Source: Synergistaceae bacterium
GTDB taxonomy: Bacteria > Synergistota > Synergistia > Synergistales > Aminobacteriaceae
Direction: 5' to 3'
Assembly: GCA_012523155.1 (NCBI GenBank)
Contig: JAAYJB010000157.1
Location: forward strand, 1 to 9,558
DNA: 9,558 nt
The first letter of the stretch is position 1, and every line of letters begins with the position of its first letter. Shown here one piece after another: positions 1 to 6,435 of the stretch. The notes under the pieces were generated by a model, which saw only the letters and a program-made list of their open reading frames with translations, searched no databases and was not told where the DNA came from. Position numbers and translations under genes: made by a program.

Positions 1-212
1 CAGGTGATCTGAAAGGATCCCTAGAAGCTCAGTTCAGGCTGAACCCCCTGCGGTTATCCATGGACCGGGCCAGCTTTCCCGTGGCAACGAAAGACATGGC
101 AAATATGATGGGCCTTGACGTTGGGGAACCATACAGGCCGACTGTCAGCAGCAGCGGTGAAGTGCTCGATTTCATGAAGAAGCGATTGAAAGAAGCCGGA
201 CTGCTGGAGTAG
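1..212 (+). CDS. C-terminal part of a DapA/NanA-family aldolase (5' end outside window)
   Basis: This is the last 69 complete codons of a gene entering from the left edge; the frame begins at base 3 and ends at TAG 210-212. The peptide reads NPLRLSMDRASFPVATKDMA and continues through MGLDVGEPYRPTV to a final helix ending KKRLKEAGLLE. This matches the end of the dihydrodipicolinate synthase/N-acetylneuraminate lyase family: a helix leading to a G-x-x-x-G-x-x-R-P-P-like turn, then a short closing helix. These (beta/alpha)8 enzymes make or break a pyruvate Schiff base in the cytoplasm. The catalytic lysine and substrate-binding residues are outside the window, so true DapA (lysine and cell-wall synthesis) cannot be separated from a catabolic aldolase. 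An intrinsic terminator follows 31 bases after the stop, so this is the last gene of its transcript. Confidence 0.72.
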   Translation, partial: GDLKGSLEAQFRLNPLRLSMDRASFPVATKDMANMMGLDVGEPYRPTVSSSGEVLDFMKKRLKEAGLLE

Positions 213-243
213 GAGGGCTAAAAAAGTTGGAATATGTTGAAGG

Positions 244-273
244 GCGCATTCGAAAAAAAGAATGCGCTTTTTT
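244..273 (+). terminator. Intrinsic terminator of the DapA-family gene
   Basis: A perfect 8-bp stem, GCGCATTC at 244-251 and GAATGCGC at 260-267, encloses an 8-base A-rich loop and is followed directly by six T residues at 268-273. G-U and A-U pairs can extend the stem at its base. It lies 31 bases after the upstream stop and points the same way as that gene. Confidence 0.9.
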
Positions 274-373
274 GTGTTCCATGGAGTAAAATGCGAATAT
301 CCCGTGAATTAGGAAACCGGTGTGATCAGGGAGATAAACGAATTTTTTATGTGTATTTTCTCCAAAAATTTCA

Positions 374-380
374 AGGAGGT
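374..380 (+). promoter_or_regulatory. Strong Shine-Dalgarno deciding a TTG start
   Basis: AGGAGGT lies 8 bases before TTG 389-391. No ATG in this frame lies between the SD and the signal peptide, and the TTG is followed at once by Lys-Lys and a hydrophobic stretch. The SD therefore fixes TTG as the start of the Sel1-repeat gene. Confidence 0.85.
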
Positions 381-388
381 GAAAAGTT

Positions 389-1351
389 TTGAAAAAACTG
401 CTCCTTATCATTGCCGTTATTACCCTGTCGGCAGCTTTTCTGCCTTCGGTCGCCTTTGCCGACGCTGCAGAGGATGCGTACAAAAGGGGAGAGGGGGCCT
501 GGAAAAACCAGGATTATGAGACTGCCTTCCGTGAATACAGGACAGCGGGAGAGATGGGGCATCTCGATGCCCAGATCCTGCTGGCAATTAACCTCTCCTC
601 GTCTCCTTATCCTGAAGATTTTCTCGAGTCCAGAAAATGGTGGAAAAAAATTGCCGGACAGGGGAATTCCGGTTCTATTGTTGCTCTTGGAGACAGCTAC
701 AGGTATGGAAACCTGGACGGAAACTATATTGACTACAAGGAAGCGATAAAGTGGTACCGCACTGCATCTACTTCAAATAACAGTGAACATCGGGGTGATG
801 CGTTCCTTGCCCTTGGGGAGATGTACGAAGAAGGGCAGGGAACGGCAAAAAATCCGTCTGAAGCAATGAAGCTCTACAAAAAGTCAGCTGCAGAGGGGAA
901 TGCGGAAGCCGGGTACCGGATCGGCGTTTTGTATGAAACCGGAAAAGGAGTTTCCAAAAATTACGGAAAAGCAGCAGAATGGTACAGCTCGTCTGCGGAA
1001 ATGTTTAACAGTACAGCCATGTACAGGATGGGGTTTCTTCACGAAAAGGGAATGGGAGTACCCAAAAGCATGCAGGAAGCGGAAAAATGGTACCGAAGAG
1101 CAGCCGATGCAGGAAATAGCTGGTCGCAGTTTTATTTTGGAGAAAAATGTGAACACGGAAAAGGAGTAAAAAAGGATCTCGTCTTTGCTCATGCCTGGTA
1201 TAACCTGGCCTCGAGAGGCATGGGTAATAAAGAGCTTTGGAAAAAAGCAAAATCAGCCCGGGACAGGGTTGCACTGAAACTCACGCCTGAAGAACTTGCC
1301 CGCGCGGAGAAAATTGTCAGGGACTGGAGACCTCAAAAATATAAAAAATGA
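389..1351 (+). CDS. Exported Sel1-like repeat (SLR) protein
   Basis: A 320-residue protein. Residues 1-24 are a Sec signal peptide: Lys-Lys, a hydrophobic core, then a VAFA-DA cleavage region. There is no lipobox cysteine, so a soluble exported protein is expected. The mature part is a run of Sel1-like alpha-solenoid repeats. Clear units are ALGEMYEEGQGTAKNPSEAM (140-160), RIGVLYETGKGVSKNYGKAA (177-196), RMGFLHEKGMGVPKSMQEAE (213-232) and FGEKCEHGKGVKKDLVFAHA (250-269). More divergent units at about 45-125 include one with a long loop near 105-135. The last repeat carries the common AWYNLAS ending, followed by a charged helix (285-310). Such repeats are protein-protein interaction scaffolds, and the partner cannot be inferred. 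The gene stands alone: a terminator lies upstream and a convergent gene downstream. I did not find a convincing promoter in 274-388. The family assignment is secure and the function is unknown. Confidence 0.9.
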   Translation: MKKLLLIIAVITLSAAFLPSVAFADAAEDAYKRGEGAWKNQDYETAFREYRTAGEMGHLDAQILLAINLSSSPYPEDFLESRKWWKKIAGQGNSGSIVALGDSYRYGNLDGNYIDYKEAIKWYRTASTSNNSEHRGDAFLALGEMYEEGQGTAKNPSEAMKLYKKSAAEGNAEAGYRIGVLYETGKGVSKNYGKAAEWYSSSAEMFNSTAMYRMGFLHEKGMGVPKSMQEAEKWYRRAADAGNSWSQFYFGEKCEHGKGVKKDLVFAHAWYNLASRGMGNKELWKKAKSARDRVALKLTPEELARAEKIVRDWRPQKYKK

Positions 1352-1526
1352 GACGATGCCGACTCGCCAACAGGATGGTCTATTCCTTATTCCGAAAAAT
1401 TGCAGGGAAAGAAGGATCTGGTTGTGCTGTTCAGGGTTTTCGGGCATGTTTCTTAAAACCAGATCCCGCCTGCTCTCAGGTAGCAAAATAAGAGAAGTTT
1501 TCAACCCCATTTTGTTCAGCTGAAAA
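1352..1526. other. Intergenic region between convergent genes
   Basis: No gene is supported here. It separates the 3' ends of the Sel1 gene (+) and ktrA (-). It holds a 10-bp inverted repeat (separate entry) and a self-complementary TTCAGCTGAA at 1515-1524, just outside the ktrA stop. Neither forms a textbook terminator with a clean T-tract, although a run of eight T lies at 1533-1540 inside the ktrA 3' end, downstream of the second palindrome as seen from the Sel1 gene. Confidence 0.6.
1414..1466. repeat. Perfect 10-bp inverted repeat, possible weak bidirectional terminator
   Basis: GGATCTGGTT (1414-1423) is exactly complementary to AACCAGATCC (1457-1466) across 33 bases. A nested alternative pairs GGTTTT (1435-1440) with AAAACC (1455-1460) and competes for the right arm. 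On the minus strand the stem is followed by a short pyrimidine stretch (TTCTTTCCC), which is a poor T-tract. Its place between convergent genes suggests transcript termination or 3'-end protection, but the large loop makes this uncertain. Confidence 0.4.
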
Positions 1527-2195
1527 TCACTCTTTTTTTTCTTCGACCCATTTTTCGAGGTCTTCTTTCTGACCTGCGACAAGGATCATGTCATTTTCCT
1601 GTATGACGGTGTCCTTTTTTGGGACAAAACGTTCCCCGTCACGGCTGATACTGAGTATGACGCTGCTGTAGTGTGTCCGGAAGTCAAGCTCTTCAATAGT
1701 TTTGCCGATCATTTCCGCTATTGGGTTTATTTCTCCCACGTGGAAGAGCGATCCGGGGACCTGGACGAAATGGGACATCCACGGATGAATGAGGAGTGCG
1801 GCCAACCTCTCGCCCATATCCCTTTCGGGAAAGACGACCTTGTTCGCACCCACCCGCGCGAGTACCCGCGCGTGGGTGTAGTTCTCGGCCCGTGCGATGA
1901 CGTGGGGGATCTGAAGGTCCTGGAGGATCGTGGTTGCAAGAATGCTGGCCTCGATATTGCTGCCGATCGCTACTATTGCTATATCCGCAGTCTTTGCCCC
2001 AACTTTCGTGAGCGCGTCGGAGTCCGTGGCATCCGCCTGTGCTGCGAGGTCCACCACTTCCGCCATTTCCTCTACAAGCTGACGTGTGCGGTCAATCGCG
2101 ATCACCTGTTTTCCTTTTTCAGCGAGGGTTCTGCATATCGCCTGGCCGAATCGTCCGAGCCCGATGACAAGGTATACGTTTTTTTCGTCTTTCAT
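1527..2195 (-). CDS. ktrA: KtrA, RCK regulatory subunit of Ktr potassium uptake system
   Basis: A 222-residue cytoplasmic protein, the usual KtrA length. Residues 6-125 form an RCK/TrkA-N Rossmann domain, with the glycine motif GLGRFG (12-17) for the nucleotide, an acidic residue ending beta-2 (IAIDRT, D35), and the QADATDSDAL segment (53-62) typical of the family. Residues 140-222 form a TrkA-C (RCK-C) domain ending in VIQENDMILVAGQKEDLEKW. From the family, an octameric KtrA ring sits under the KtrB dimer and gates it according to ATP or ADP binding. It is the distal gene of a ktrB-ktrA operon: its ATG lies 11 bases after the ktrB stop, and its SD uses part of that stop, so translation is probably coupled. 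KtrA is preferred over TrkA because it is a single RCK unit about half the length of TrkA. Confidence 0.93.
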   Translation of the reverse strand: MKDEKNVYLVIGLGRFGQAICRTLAEKGKQVIAIDRTRQLVEEMAEVVDLAAQADATDSDALTKVGAKTADIAIVAIGSNIEASILATTILQDLQIPHVIARAENYTHARVLARVGANKVVFPERDMGERLAALLIHPWMSHFVQVPGSLFHVGEINPIAEMIGKTIEELDFRTHYSSVILSISRDGERFVPKKDTVIQENDMILVAGQKEDLEKWVEEKKE

Positions 2196-2201
2196 TGCCG
2201 T

Positions 2202-2208
2202 ACCTCCT
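2202..2208 (-). promoter_or_regulatory. ktrA Shine-Dalgarno overlapping the ktrB stop codon
   Basis: On the minus strand AGGAGGT is followed by a 6-base spacer and the ktrA ATG. Its first two bases are the AG of the ktrB TAG stop (2209-2207). A ribosome ending on ktrB is therefore placed on the ktrA start site, which suggests coupled synthesis of the two subunits. Confidence 0.85.
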
Positions 2209-3541
2209 ACCCGATGGGGATGTCTGCGTCCGGGTAGGAGACATTCCCGCGGAACTCACCCTTCAGCAGACCGAAAATGAACGTGAGAATGCCGACCCGT
2301 CCCCAGAACATGAGGAGAATGAGGACGATTTTCCCTCCTGTTGAGAGTTGCGCCGTGATGCCGAGTGACAGCCCCACGGTGCCAAGTGCTGAAGCGGCCT
2401 CGAAGAGCAGTTCCCGGAACGGCAGGGGCTCGATGATCGAGAGGGTCAGGATGCCGAGCCCGAGCCCTGACAGGTAGAGAACGGAGACCGCTATGGTCCG
2501 CTGCAGTATCCGAAATGGAATGCGCCTGCTCCAGAGGACGACGTCAGGCCTTCTTCTGAGGGTATTCCATGCCGAGAGAACGAGGATCGCGAGGGTTGTG
2601 GTTTTGAAACCGCCTCCTGTTGAACCTGGTGACGCGCCGACGATCATGAGCAGCACAAGGACAAAGAGTCCTGCGGATGAAAATGTGGATGGAGCAACAG
2701 TATCGAAGCCCGCTGTACGGGGTGTTATGGAGGCAAACAGCCCGTTCCATATTTTCCATCCTCCCGGAAGGTGTGCAAATGCTGTATTCCACTCCGAGAT
2801 CGTGAAGAGAAACAGACCGAAGAGAATAAGGATCAGCGTGGTGGTGAGAACAAGCTTTGAATGGAGTGAAAGTCTATTCCCGTTCCGTTTCCTGATGGCC
2901 GAGAGTTCCGTCAGCACGGGAAATCCGAGTCCGCCGATCACGATGAGGACCATGATCGTTCCGCTGACGATAAAGCTTTGTGAGAATCCTTCGAGGTTAT
3001 TGGAGAAAAGGGAGAATCCGGCGTTGCAGAACGCGCTGATGCTGTGAAAAATAGCGCTGCAAAACGCTTTGAACGGCGTCAGGCCCGCCTTCAGGAATCC
3101 GATGAAGAGCGGGATGGCCCCGACTGCTTCGAGTATCAGGGTAAAAAGAAGGATTTTTATGAGAAATTTAATGACCCCGGAGGGAGTGTCCATTCCGAAT
3201 CCTCCGGCGAACAGCATTCGCTGACGCAGGCCTATCCGCTCTCCGAGGATCAGCGAGAATGTCGTCGCCGCAGTCATCACGCCGATGCCGCCCAGCTGGA
3301 TAAGCAAAAGGACTATCATCTGAGAGGCCGGGGAAAGGTCTGTCCCCGTATCCACTACGATGAGGCCTGTCACGCAGACAGCAGACGTGGCCGTGAAAAA
3401 AGCGTCGATGAGCTTCAAAGGATTATAGTAATAGTTAAACAGAAGGAGCAGCAGGGTCCCTCCGCAGATGAGGCCGAAAAACGCTGCCGCAATTTTCCGC
3501 TCTATGGCAAGTGAAGTAAACGCTCGCAGTGGTATGATGCA
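2207..3541 (-). CDS. ktrB: KtrB, potassium channel subunit of Ktr system; 5' end unresolved
   Basis: A Trk/Ktr/HKT-family inner-membrane potassium translocation subunit. With residues numbered from TTG 3418, the four pore segments are TATSAVCVTG (filter Gly18), ISAFCNAGFS (Gly134), ITPRTAGFDT (Gly237) and ASALGTVGLS (Gly349). The flexible glycine-rich gate is GASPGSTGGGFKTTT (261-275), and the end has the typical GRVGILTF. The frame is open to 3541, and codons 3538-3419 encode recognisable family sequence: a basic SLAIERK stretch, then a hydrophobic helix leading to FNYYYNPLKLIDAFFTATSA, the first transmembrane helix. No ATG, GTG or TTG exists in that extension. TTG 3418 would delete the first helix and has no SD, so I give the open frame and not the TTG call. 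ATG 3545 and 3542 with an SD-like GCGAGG lie one base out of frame. Either a non-standard start (for example ATC 3538) or a frameshift is present. KtrA is co-encoded downstream. Confidence 0.85.
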   Translation of the reverse strand, partial: CIIPLRAFTSLAIERKIAAAFFGLICGGTLLLLLFNYYYNPLKLIDAFFTATSAVCVTGLIVVDTGTDLSPASQMIVLLLIQLGGIGVMTAATTFSLILGERIGLRQRMLFAGGFGMDTPSGVIKFLIKILLFTLILEAVGAIPLFIGFLKAGLTPFKAFCSAIFHSISAFCNAGFSLFSNNLEGFSQSFIVSGTIMVLIVIGGLGFPVLTELSAIRKRNGNRLSLHSKLVLTTTLILILFGLFLFTISEWNTAFAHLPGGWKIWNGLFASITPRTAGFDTVAPSTFSSAGLFVLVLLMIVGASPGSTGGGFKTTTLAILVLSAWNTLRRRPDVVLWSRRIPFRILQRTIAVSVLYLSGLGLGILTLSIIEPLPFRELLFEAASALGTVGLSLGITAQLSTGGKIVLILLMFWGRVGILTFIFGLLKGEFRGNVSYPDADIPIG

Positions 3542-3545
3542 TCAT

Positions 3546-3841
3546 CCTCGCCCGGGTTTTTATTTTTCTGACCGGATTATGGGCACTATTCGTTTCCGGA
3601 AAGAAAACGCCTTCAGAAACATATTACCATTCAATGCTTCGCAAGGGAAAGGTTTCTCCAGGATCGATTCTCTGGATGGGGGCGGATTTTCGCCCGCAGA
3701 CATGAAAACTTTTCCGAAACCTGTCCTGTGTGAAGCGGGGTGATTTCCCTGGGGAAGTGAGACGACTCCTCTGCCCGGGAAACGAAAGGAGCCCGGCTTT
3801 TGCGCCGGGCCCCTGCAGTCCTTTTTTCAGGAATGATGTGA
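3546..3841. other. Intergenic region between dpp operon end and ktrB
   Basis: No convincing gene. On the minus strand it should hold the ktrB promoter. The best candidate is TAATAT (3626-3621) with a poor -35, TTTCCC (3650-3645), at 18-bp spacing; the match is weak. A small stem, GGGCG 3680-3684 with CGCCC 3691-3695, has no T-tract. The dpp terminator hairpin lies at 3791-3810 (separate entry). An SD-like GCGAGG at about 3551-3546 precedes the out-of-frame ATG pair. Confidence 0.5.
3778..3810 (-). terminator. Probable terminator of the dpp operon
   Basis: A GC-rich perfect 7-bp stem, GCCCGGC 3791-3797 with GCCGGGC 3804-3810, has a 6-base loop. It lies 31 bases beyond the stop of the binding-protein gene. 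On the minus strand it is followed by TCCTTTCGTTTCC, a broken T-tract, so termination may be partial and ktrBA may receive some read-through. Confidence 0.68.
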
Positions 3842-5383
3842 TTATTGAACGTCCATTTCGTAGGCGAGGATCGATTTGTCAACTCTGGGCTCGAAGACGA
3901 CGCTGCTCTTTTTTCCGTAGAGATCCTGCTGGAAATAGAGGGGAACGATACCGACGTCCTCGACGATGAGACGGGCGGCTTTTTCCAGGATGAGCCTCCG
4001 TTTGTCGGGGTCGGCTGTTCCGTCGGCTTCGTCAATGAGGCTGTCGAATTCCGCATTGGCATAATGCCCTCGGTTGGAGCCTCCCTTTGCAGGGTTTTTG
4101 CCCCTCGTGTAGAAGAGGACGCTGGCCATTTCACCAACGTCGATGGGCTCTGACCAGCCGGTCATGACAAGGCTTGACTTGTCTCCGGGGCGTACGAAGT
4201 CGAAGAACGTGGACTTCGGGTGAAGACGGAGCTCGACCAGGATACCTGCCTTGGTGAGCTGGCTGGCAAGGGCCTGAGCTACCTGGCCGTCGTTGGGATA
4301 GCGTCCGTTGGGAGCGTCAAGATAGACCTTGAAGCCGTCAGGATAGCCGGCCTCGGTGAGGAGCTTTTTCGCCTCTTCGGGATCGTATTTTGCTTCGGGC
4401 ATGTCTTCCACATAGCCGCGCCGGCCTTTCAGGACCATCTGGTTGGTGGCGTAGGCGTTGCCGTTCATGATCATCTTCACGATGGAGTCGCGGTTGATGG
4501 CCAGAGAAAGGGCCTTCCGTACCCTGATGTCGGCAAGGGGGTTCTTGTCGAGATCGATGATTCCCGGGCCCTTCGCCCTGTGGGAGTCAACGTGGAGGTA
4601 AATGAGGCGCTCGCTGGGACGGTCCACGACCTCGATGCCTTCGGTGCTCTTCACTTTTGCCACGTCGCGGACGGGAACGTCCTCGATGATGTCCACCTCA
4701 CCGGTGAGCAGGGCGGCGGTACGGGTTGCGGCGTTGCTGATCGGGCGCATAGTGATTTTTTTGATCTTCGGTGCGCCTCCCCAGTAGTTCTCGTTGGCCT
4801 TCATGGAGATGTGGTCTTCCTTGATCCATTCCTCGAAGATGTAAGGGCCGGTGCCCATGGGAGCCTGGTTGAACGCCGTCTCTCCAAGCTTCGTCCTGTA
4901 CTCCTTCGGAAGAATGCGGAGGGCGACGAGCGACTCAAGGAGAATCGCCGTAGGGGCGTTGGTGACGATTTTCACGGTATGGGGATCGACGACCTGCACT
5001 TCCTTGATGGAGGAAGTGAAGTTTTTCAGCAGGGAAGTGCGGCAGACCTCTATGGTGTAGGCTACGTCCTCTGCCGTGAAGGCGGTGCCGTCATGGAACG
5101 TGACGCCCTTTCGGAGGTTGAACGTCCATGTGAGGTTGTCGTCGCCGACGGACCATGATTCAGCCAGTGCGGGCGAGGGAATACCCTGGGCATCATTGTT
5201 GAGGAGACCGTCATACATATATCGCCCCATGGTGTTGGTGATGGTCTCGTCCTGCTGGGATGGATCCAGGAAGAGCGCGTCCGACGCGAGGCCGATGATG
5301 ATGCTCTTTTCTGCTGCCGCAGGTGCTGCAAAAACAAGGGCAAGAGCGAGTACTGCAAGAACTGCTGCAAGTCTTCTGTTCAT
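3842..5383 (-). CDS. Periplasmic peptide-binding protein of ABC transporter (SBP family 5)
   Basis: A 513-residue family 5 solute-binding protein (DppA/OppA/NikA type) that would capture the ligand in the periplasm and hand it to DppBC. Residues 1-24 are a Sec signal peptide (basic MNRR, Leu/Ala core, cleavage near PAAA-EK). With no cysteine at the cleavage site it is soluble and not a lipoprotein, which suits a diderm. Family marks are MYDGLLNND (57-64), LRKGVTFHDGTAFTAEDV (90-107), MGTGPYIFEEW (176-186), VRKALSLAINRDSI (288-301) and the C-terminal IVPLYFQQDLYG (479-490). I chose ATG 5383 because AAGGAGGA lies 7 bases upstream and the signal peptide follows; the frame runs open to 5545, but that part overlaps dppF and lacks family sequence. 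It is the last gene of the operon, 53 bases after dppF. The ligand (dipeptide, oligopeptide, glutathione or nickel chelate) cannot be told from sequence alone. Confidence 0.93.
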   Translation of the reverse strand: MNRRLAAVLAVLALALVFAAPAAAEKSIIIGLASDALFLDPSQQDETITNTMGRYMYDGLLNNDAQGIPSPALAESWSVGDDNLTWTFNLRKGVTFHDGTAFTAEDVAYTIEVCRTSLLKNFTSSIKEVQVVDPHTVKIVTNAPTAILLESLVALRILPKEYRTKLGETAFNQAPMGTGPYIFEEWIKEDHISMKANENYWGGAPKIKKITMRPISNAATRTAALLTGEVDIIEDVPVRDVAKVKSTEGIEVVDRPSERLIYLHVDSHRAKGPGIIDLDKNPLADIRVRKALSLAINRDSIVKMIMNGNAYATNQMVLKGRRGYVEDMPEAKYDPEEAKKLLTEAGYPDGFKVYLDAPNGRYPNDGQVAQALASQLTKAGILVELRLHPKSTFFDFVRPGDKSSLVMTGWSEPIDVGEMASVLFYTRGKNPAKGGSNRGHYANAEFDSLIDEADGTADPDKRRLILEKAARLIVEDVGIVPLYFQQDLYGKKSSVVFEPRVDKSILAYEMDVQ

Positions 5384-5390
5384 ACTGTTT

Positions 5391-5398
5391 TCCTCCTT
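5391..5398 (-). promoter_or_regulatory. Strong Shine-Dalgarno of the binding-protein gene
   Basis: AAGGAGGA on the minus strand lies 7 bases before ATG 5383. It fixes the start at 5383 and not at the upstream in-frame ATG at 5545, and it suits a protein needed in excess over the membrane complex. Confidence 0.85.
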
Positions 5399-5416
5399 TA
5401 TTTTTTGGTCCTGACC

Positions 5417-5433
5417 ACAGCCTTTCCGGCTGT
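5417..5433 (-). other. Intercistronic hairpin between dppF and binding-protein gene
   Basis: ACAGCC (5417-5422) pairs exactly with GGCTGT (5428-5433) around a 5-base loop. In transcript order a second small stem, GGTC-AG-GACC, follows immediately, then an A-rich run before the SD. No T-tract follows, so it is unlikely to be a terminator. It could protect the 5' end of a processed binding-protein mRNA. The stem is seen directly; the role is inference. Confidence 0.45.
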
Positions 5434-5436
5434 TTG

Positions 5437-6435
5437 TCACTGGTAGAGATGACACGCGGCAAACCGTCCCTCGATCTTCCTGAGGACGGGACGTTCCCTG
5501 GAGCATACATCCATCCTCCGGGGACAGCGGCTCACAAAAGGGCATCCCGGCGGCAGATCTATGGGGCTGGGCACGTCGCCCTGCAGGGGGTCTCCTGTTC
5601 TCTCCCTGTCAAGGGTCGGAGCCGCCGCGAGAAGCGCCCTGGTATACGGGTGGAGAGGCGTATCGAAAATTACATCGCGGTCTCCCTGTTCCACCAGGAA
5701 ACCGAGATACATGATACCCAGTCTTTCAGTCACATGCCGGACAACGGAAAGGTCATGGGCGATGAAAAGATAGGAGAGGCTGAATTCGTCTTTCAGGTCC
5801 ATCATCAGGTTCAGCACCTGGGCCTGAATGGAAACGTCGAGTGCCGATACGGGCTCGTCCGCCACGATAAAGGACGGGTTTGTCGACAATGCCCTTGCTA
5901 TGCCGATCCGCTGCCGCTGCCCCCCGGAGAACTGGTGAGGGTACCGTTCGGCCTGTTCCGGGCGGAATCCCACGATGTCCAGCAGCCGGTACATTTCAGC
6001 ATGAGCTTCTTCTTTTCCGGCGACAGTCTTATGGAAGAGCATGGGCTCCATTATTATATCCTTTATTCTCTGCCTCGGGTTAAGCGAAGCGTAGGGATCC
6101 TGGAAGATCATCTGCATCTTTTTCCGGACGTGCATCATCCGGGTCGGGGAGTAGGCGGAAATATCCTCACCGTCGAAAACAATTGAACCTGAACGCGGCT
6201 CGAGGAGTCGGACTATCGTCCTCGCAGTGGTCGATTTGCCGCAGCCTGACTCGCCCACCAGGCTGAAAACCTCTTTCCTCCTGATGGAGAAGGATACGCC
6301 GTTAACTGCATGGACGGTTTTCCTCGGTTTTCCGGTTAGGCGGTCGAGGATTCCGTAGGGCTGGGAAAACGTCTGAACTAGATCCCTGACTTCAAGGATG
6401 TTCTCAGTGTTCTCCCGCGGATGATTACCGATCAT
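5437..6435 (-). CDS. dppF: DppF/OppF-type ATP-binding subunit of peptide ABC transporter
   Basis: A 332-residue cytoplasmic ABC ATPase that pairs with DppD to power DppBC. It has Walker A GESGCGKST (61-69), Q-loop FQDP (Q112), ABC signature FSGGQRQR (169-176), Walker B FIVADEP (189-195), D-loop SALD and switch His227 (IAHD). The insert GILDRLTGKPRKTVHAV (28-44) before the first strand is typical of DppF/OppF as opposed to DppD. The C-terminal oligopeptide-transporter extension has four cysteines, C298, C304, C311 and C328 (CX5CX6CX16C), a pattern linked in relatives to an iron-sulfur cluster. The ATG overlaps the end of dppD by 11 bases, and an AGGAGG (6450-6445) 9 bases upstream lies inside dppD, so the two are probably coupled. 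All ATPase residues are intact. Confidence 0.94.
   Translation of the reverse strand: MIGNHPRENTENILEVRDLVQTFSQPYGILDRLTGKPRKTVHAVNGVSFSIRRKEVFSLVGESGCGKSTTARTIVRLLEPRSGSIVFDGEDISAYSPTRMMHVRKKMQMIFQDPYASLNPRQRIKDIIMEPMLFHKTVAGKEEAHAEMYRLLDIVGFRPEQAERYPHQFSGGQRQRIGIARALSTNPSFIVADEPVSALDVSIQAQVLNLMMDLKDEFSLSYLFIAHDLSVVRHVTERLGIMYLGFLVEQGDRDVIFDTPLHPYTRALLAAAPTLDRERTGDPLQGDVPSPIDLPPGCPFVSRCPRRMDVCSRERPVLRKIEGRFAACHLYQ

Noticed and set aside
272..292. TTGTGT and TAAAAT as a promoter for the Sel1 gene
   Set aside because: The spacer is only 9 bases and the first hexamer overlaps the terminator T-tract.
321..330. TGTGATCA upstream of the Sel1 gene as a CRP/FNR-like half site
   Set aside because: Only one half of the palindrome is present, with no matching TCACA arm at the right spacing and no clear promoter beside it.
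3680..3695. GGGCG/CGCCC stem upstream of ktrB as a terminator or riboswitch part
   Set aside because: A 5-bp stem without T-tract on either strand and no further conserved structure that I can recognise.
3468..3743. Plus-strand open frame of 91 codons between ktrB and the dpp operon end
   Set aside because: No recognisable protein pattern or convincing SD, and it overlaps the ktrB N-terminal coding region.
4220..5158. Long plus-strand open frame of 312 codons opposite the binding-protein gene
   Set aside because: It is an antisense shadow of the GC-rich binding-protein gene; the minus strand carries full family motifs, a signal peptide and an SD.
5384..5545. Longer start of the binding protein at 5545
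   Set aside because: It would overlap dppF by over 100 bases and place 54 non-family residues before an evident signal peptide with its own SD.
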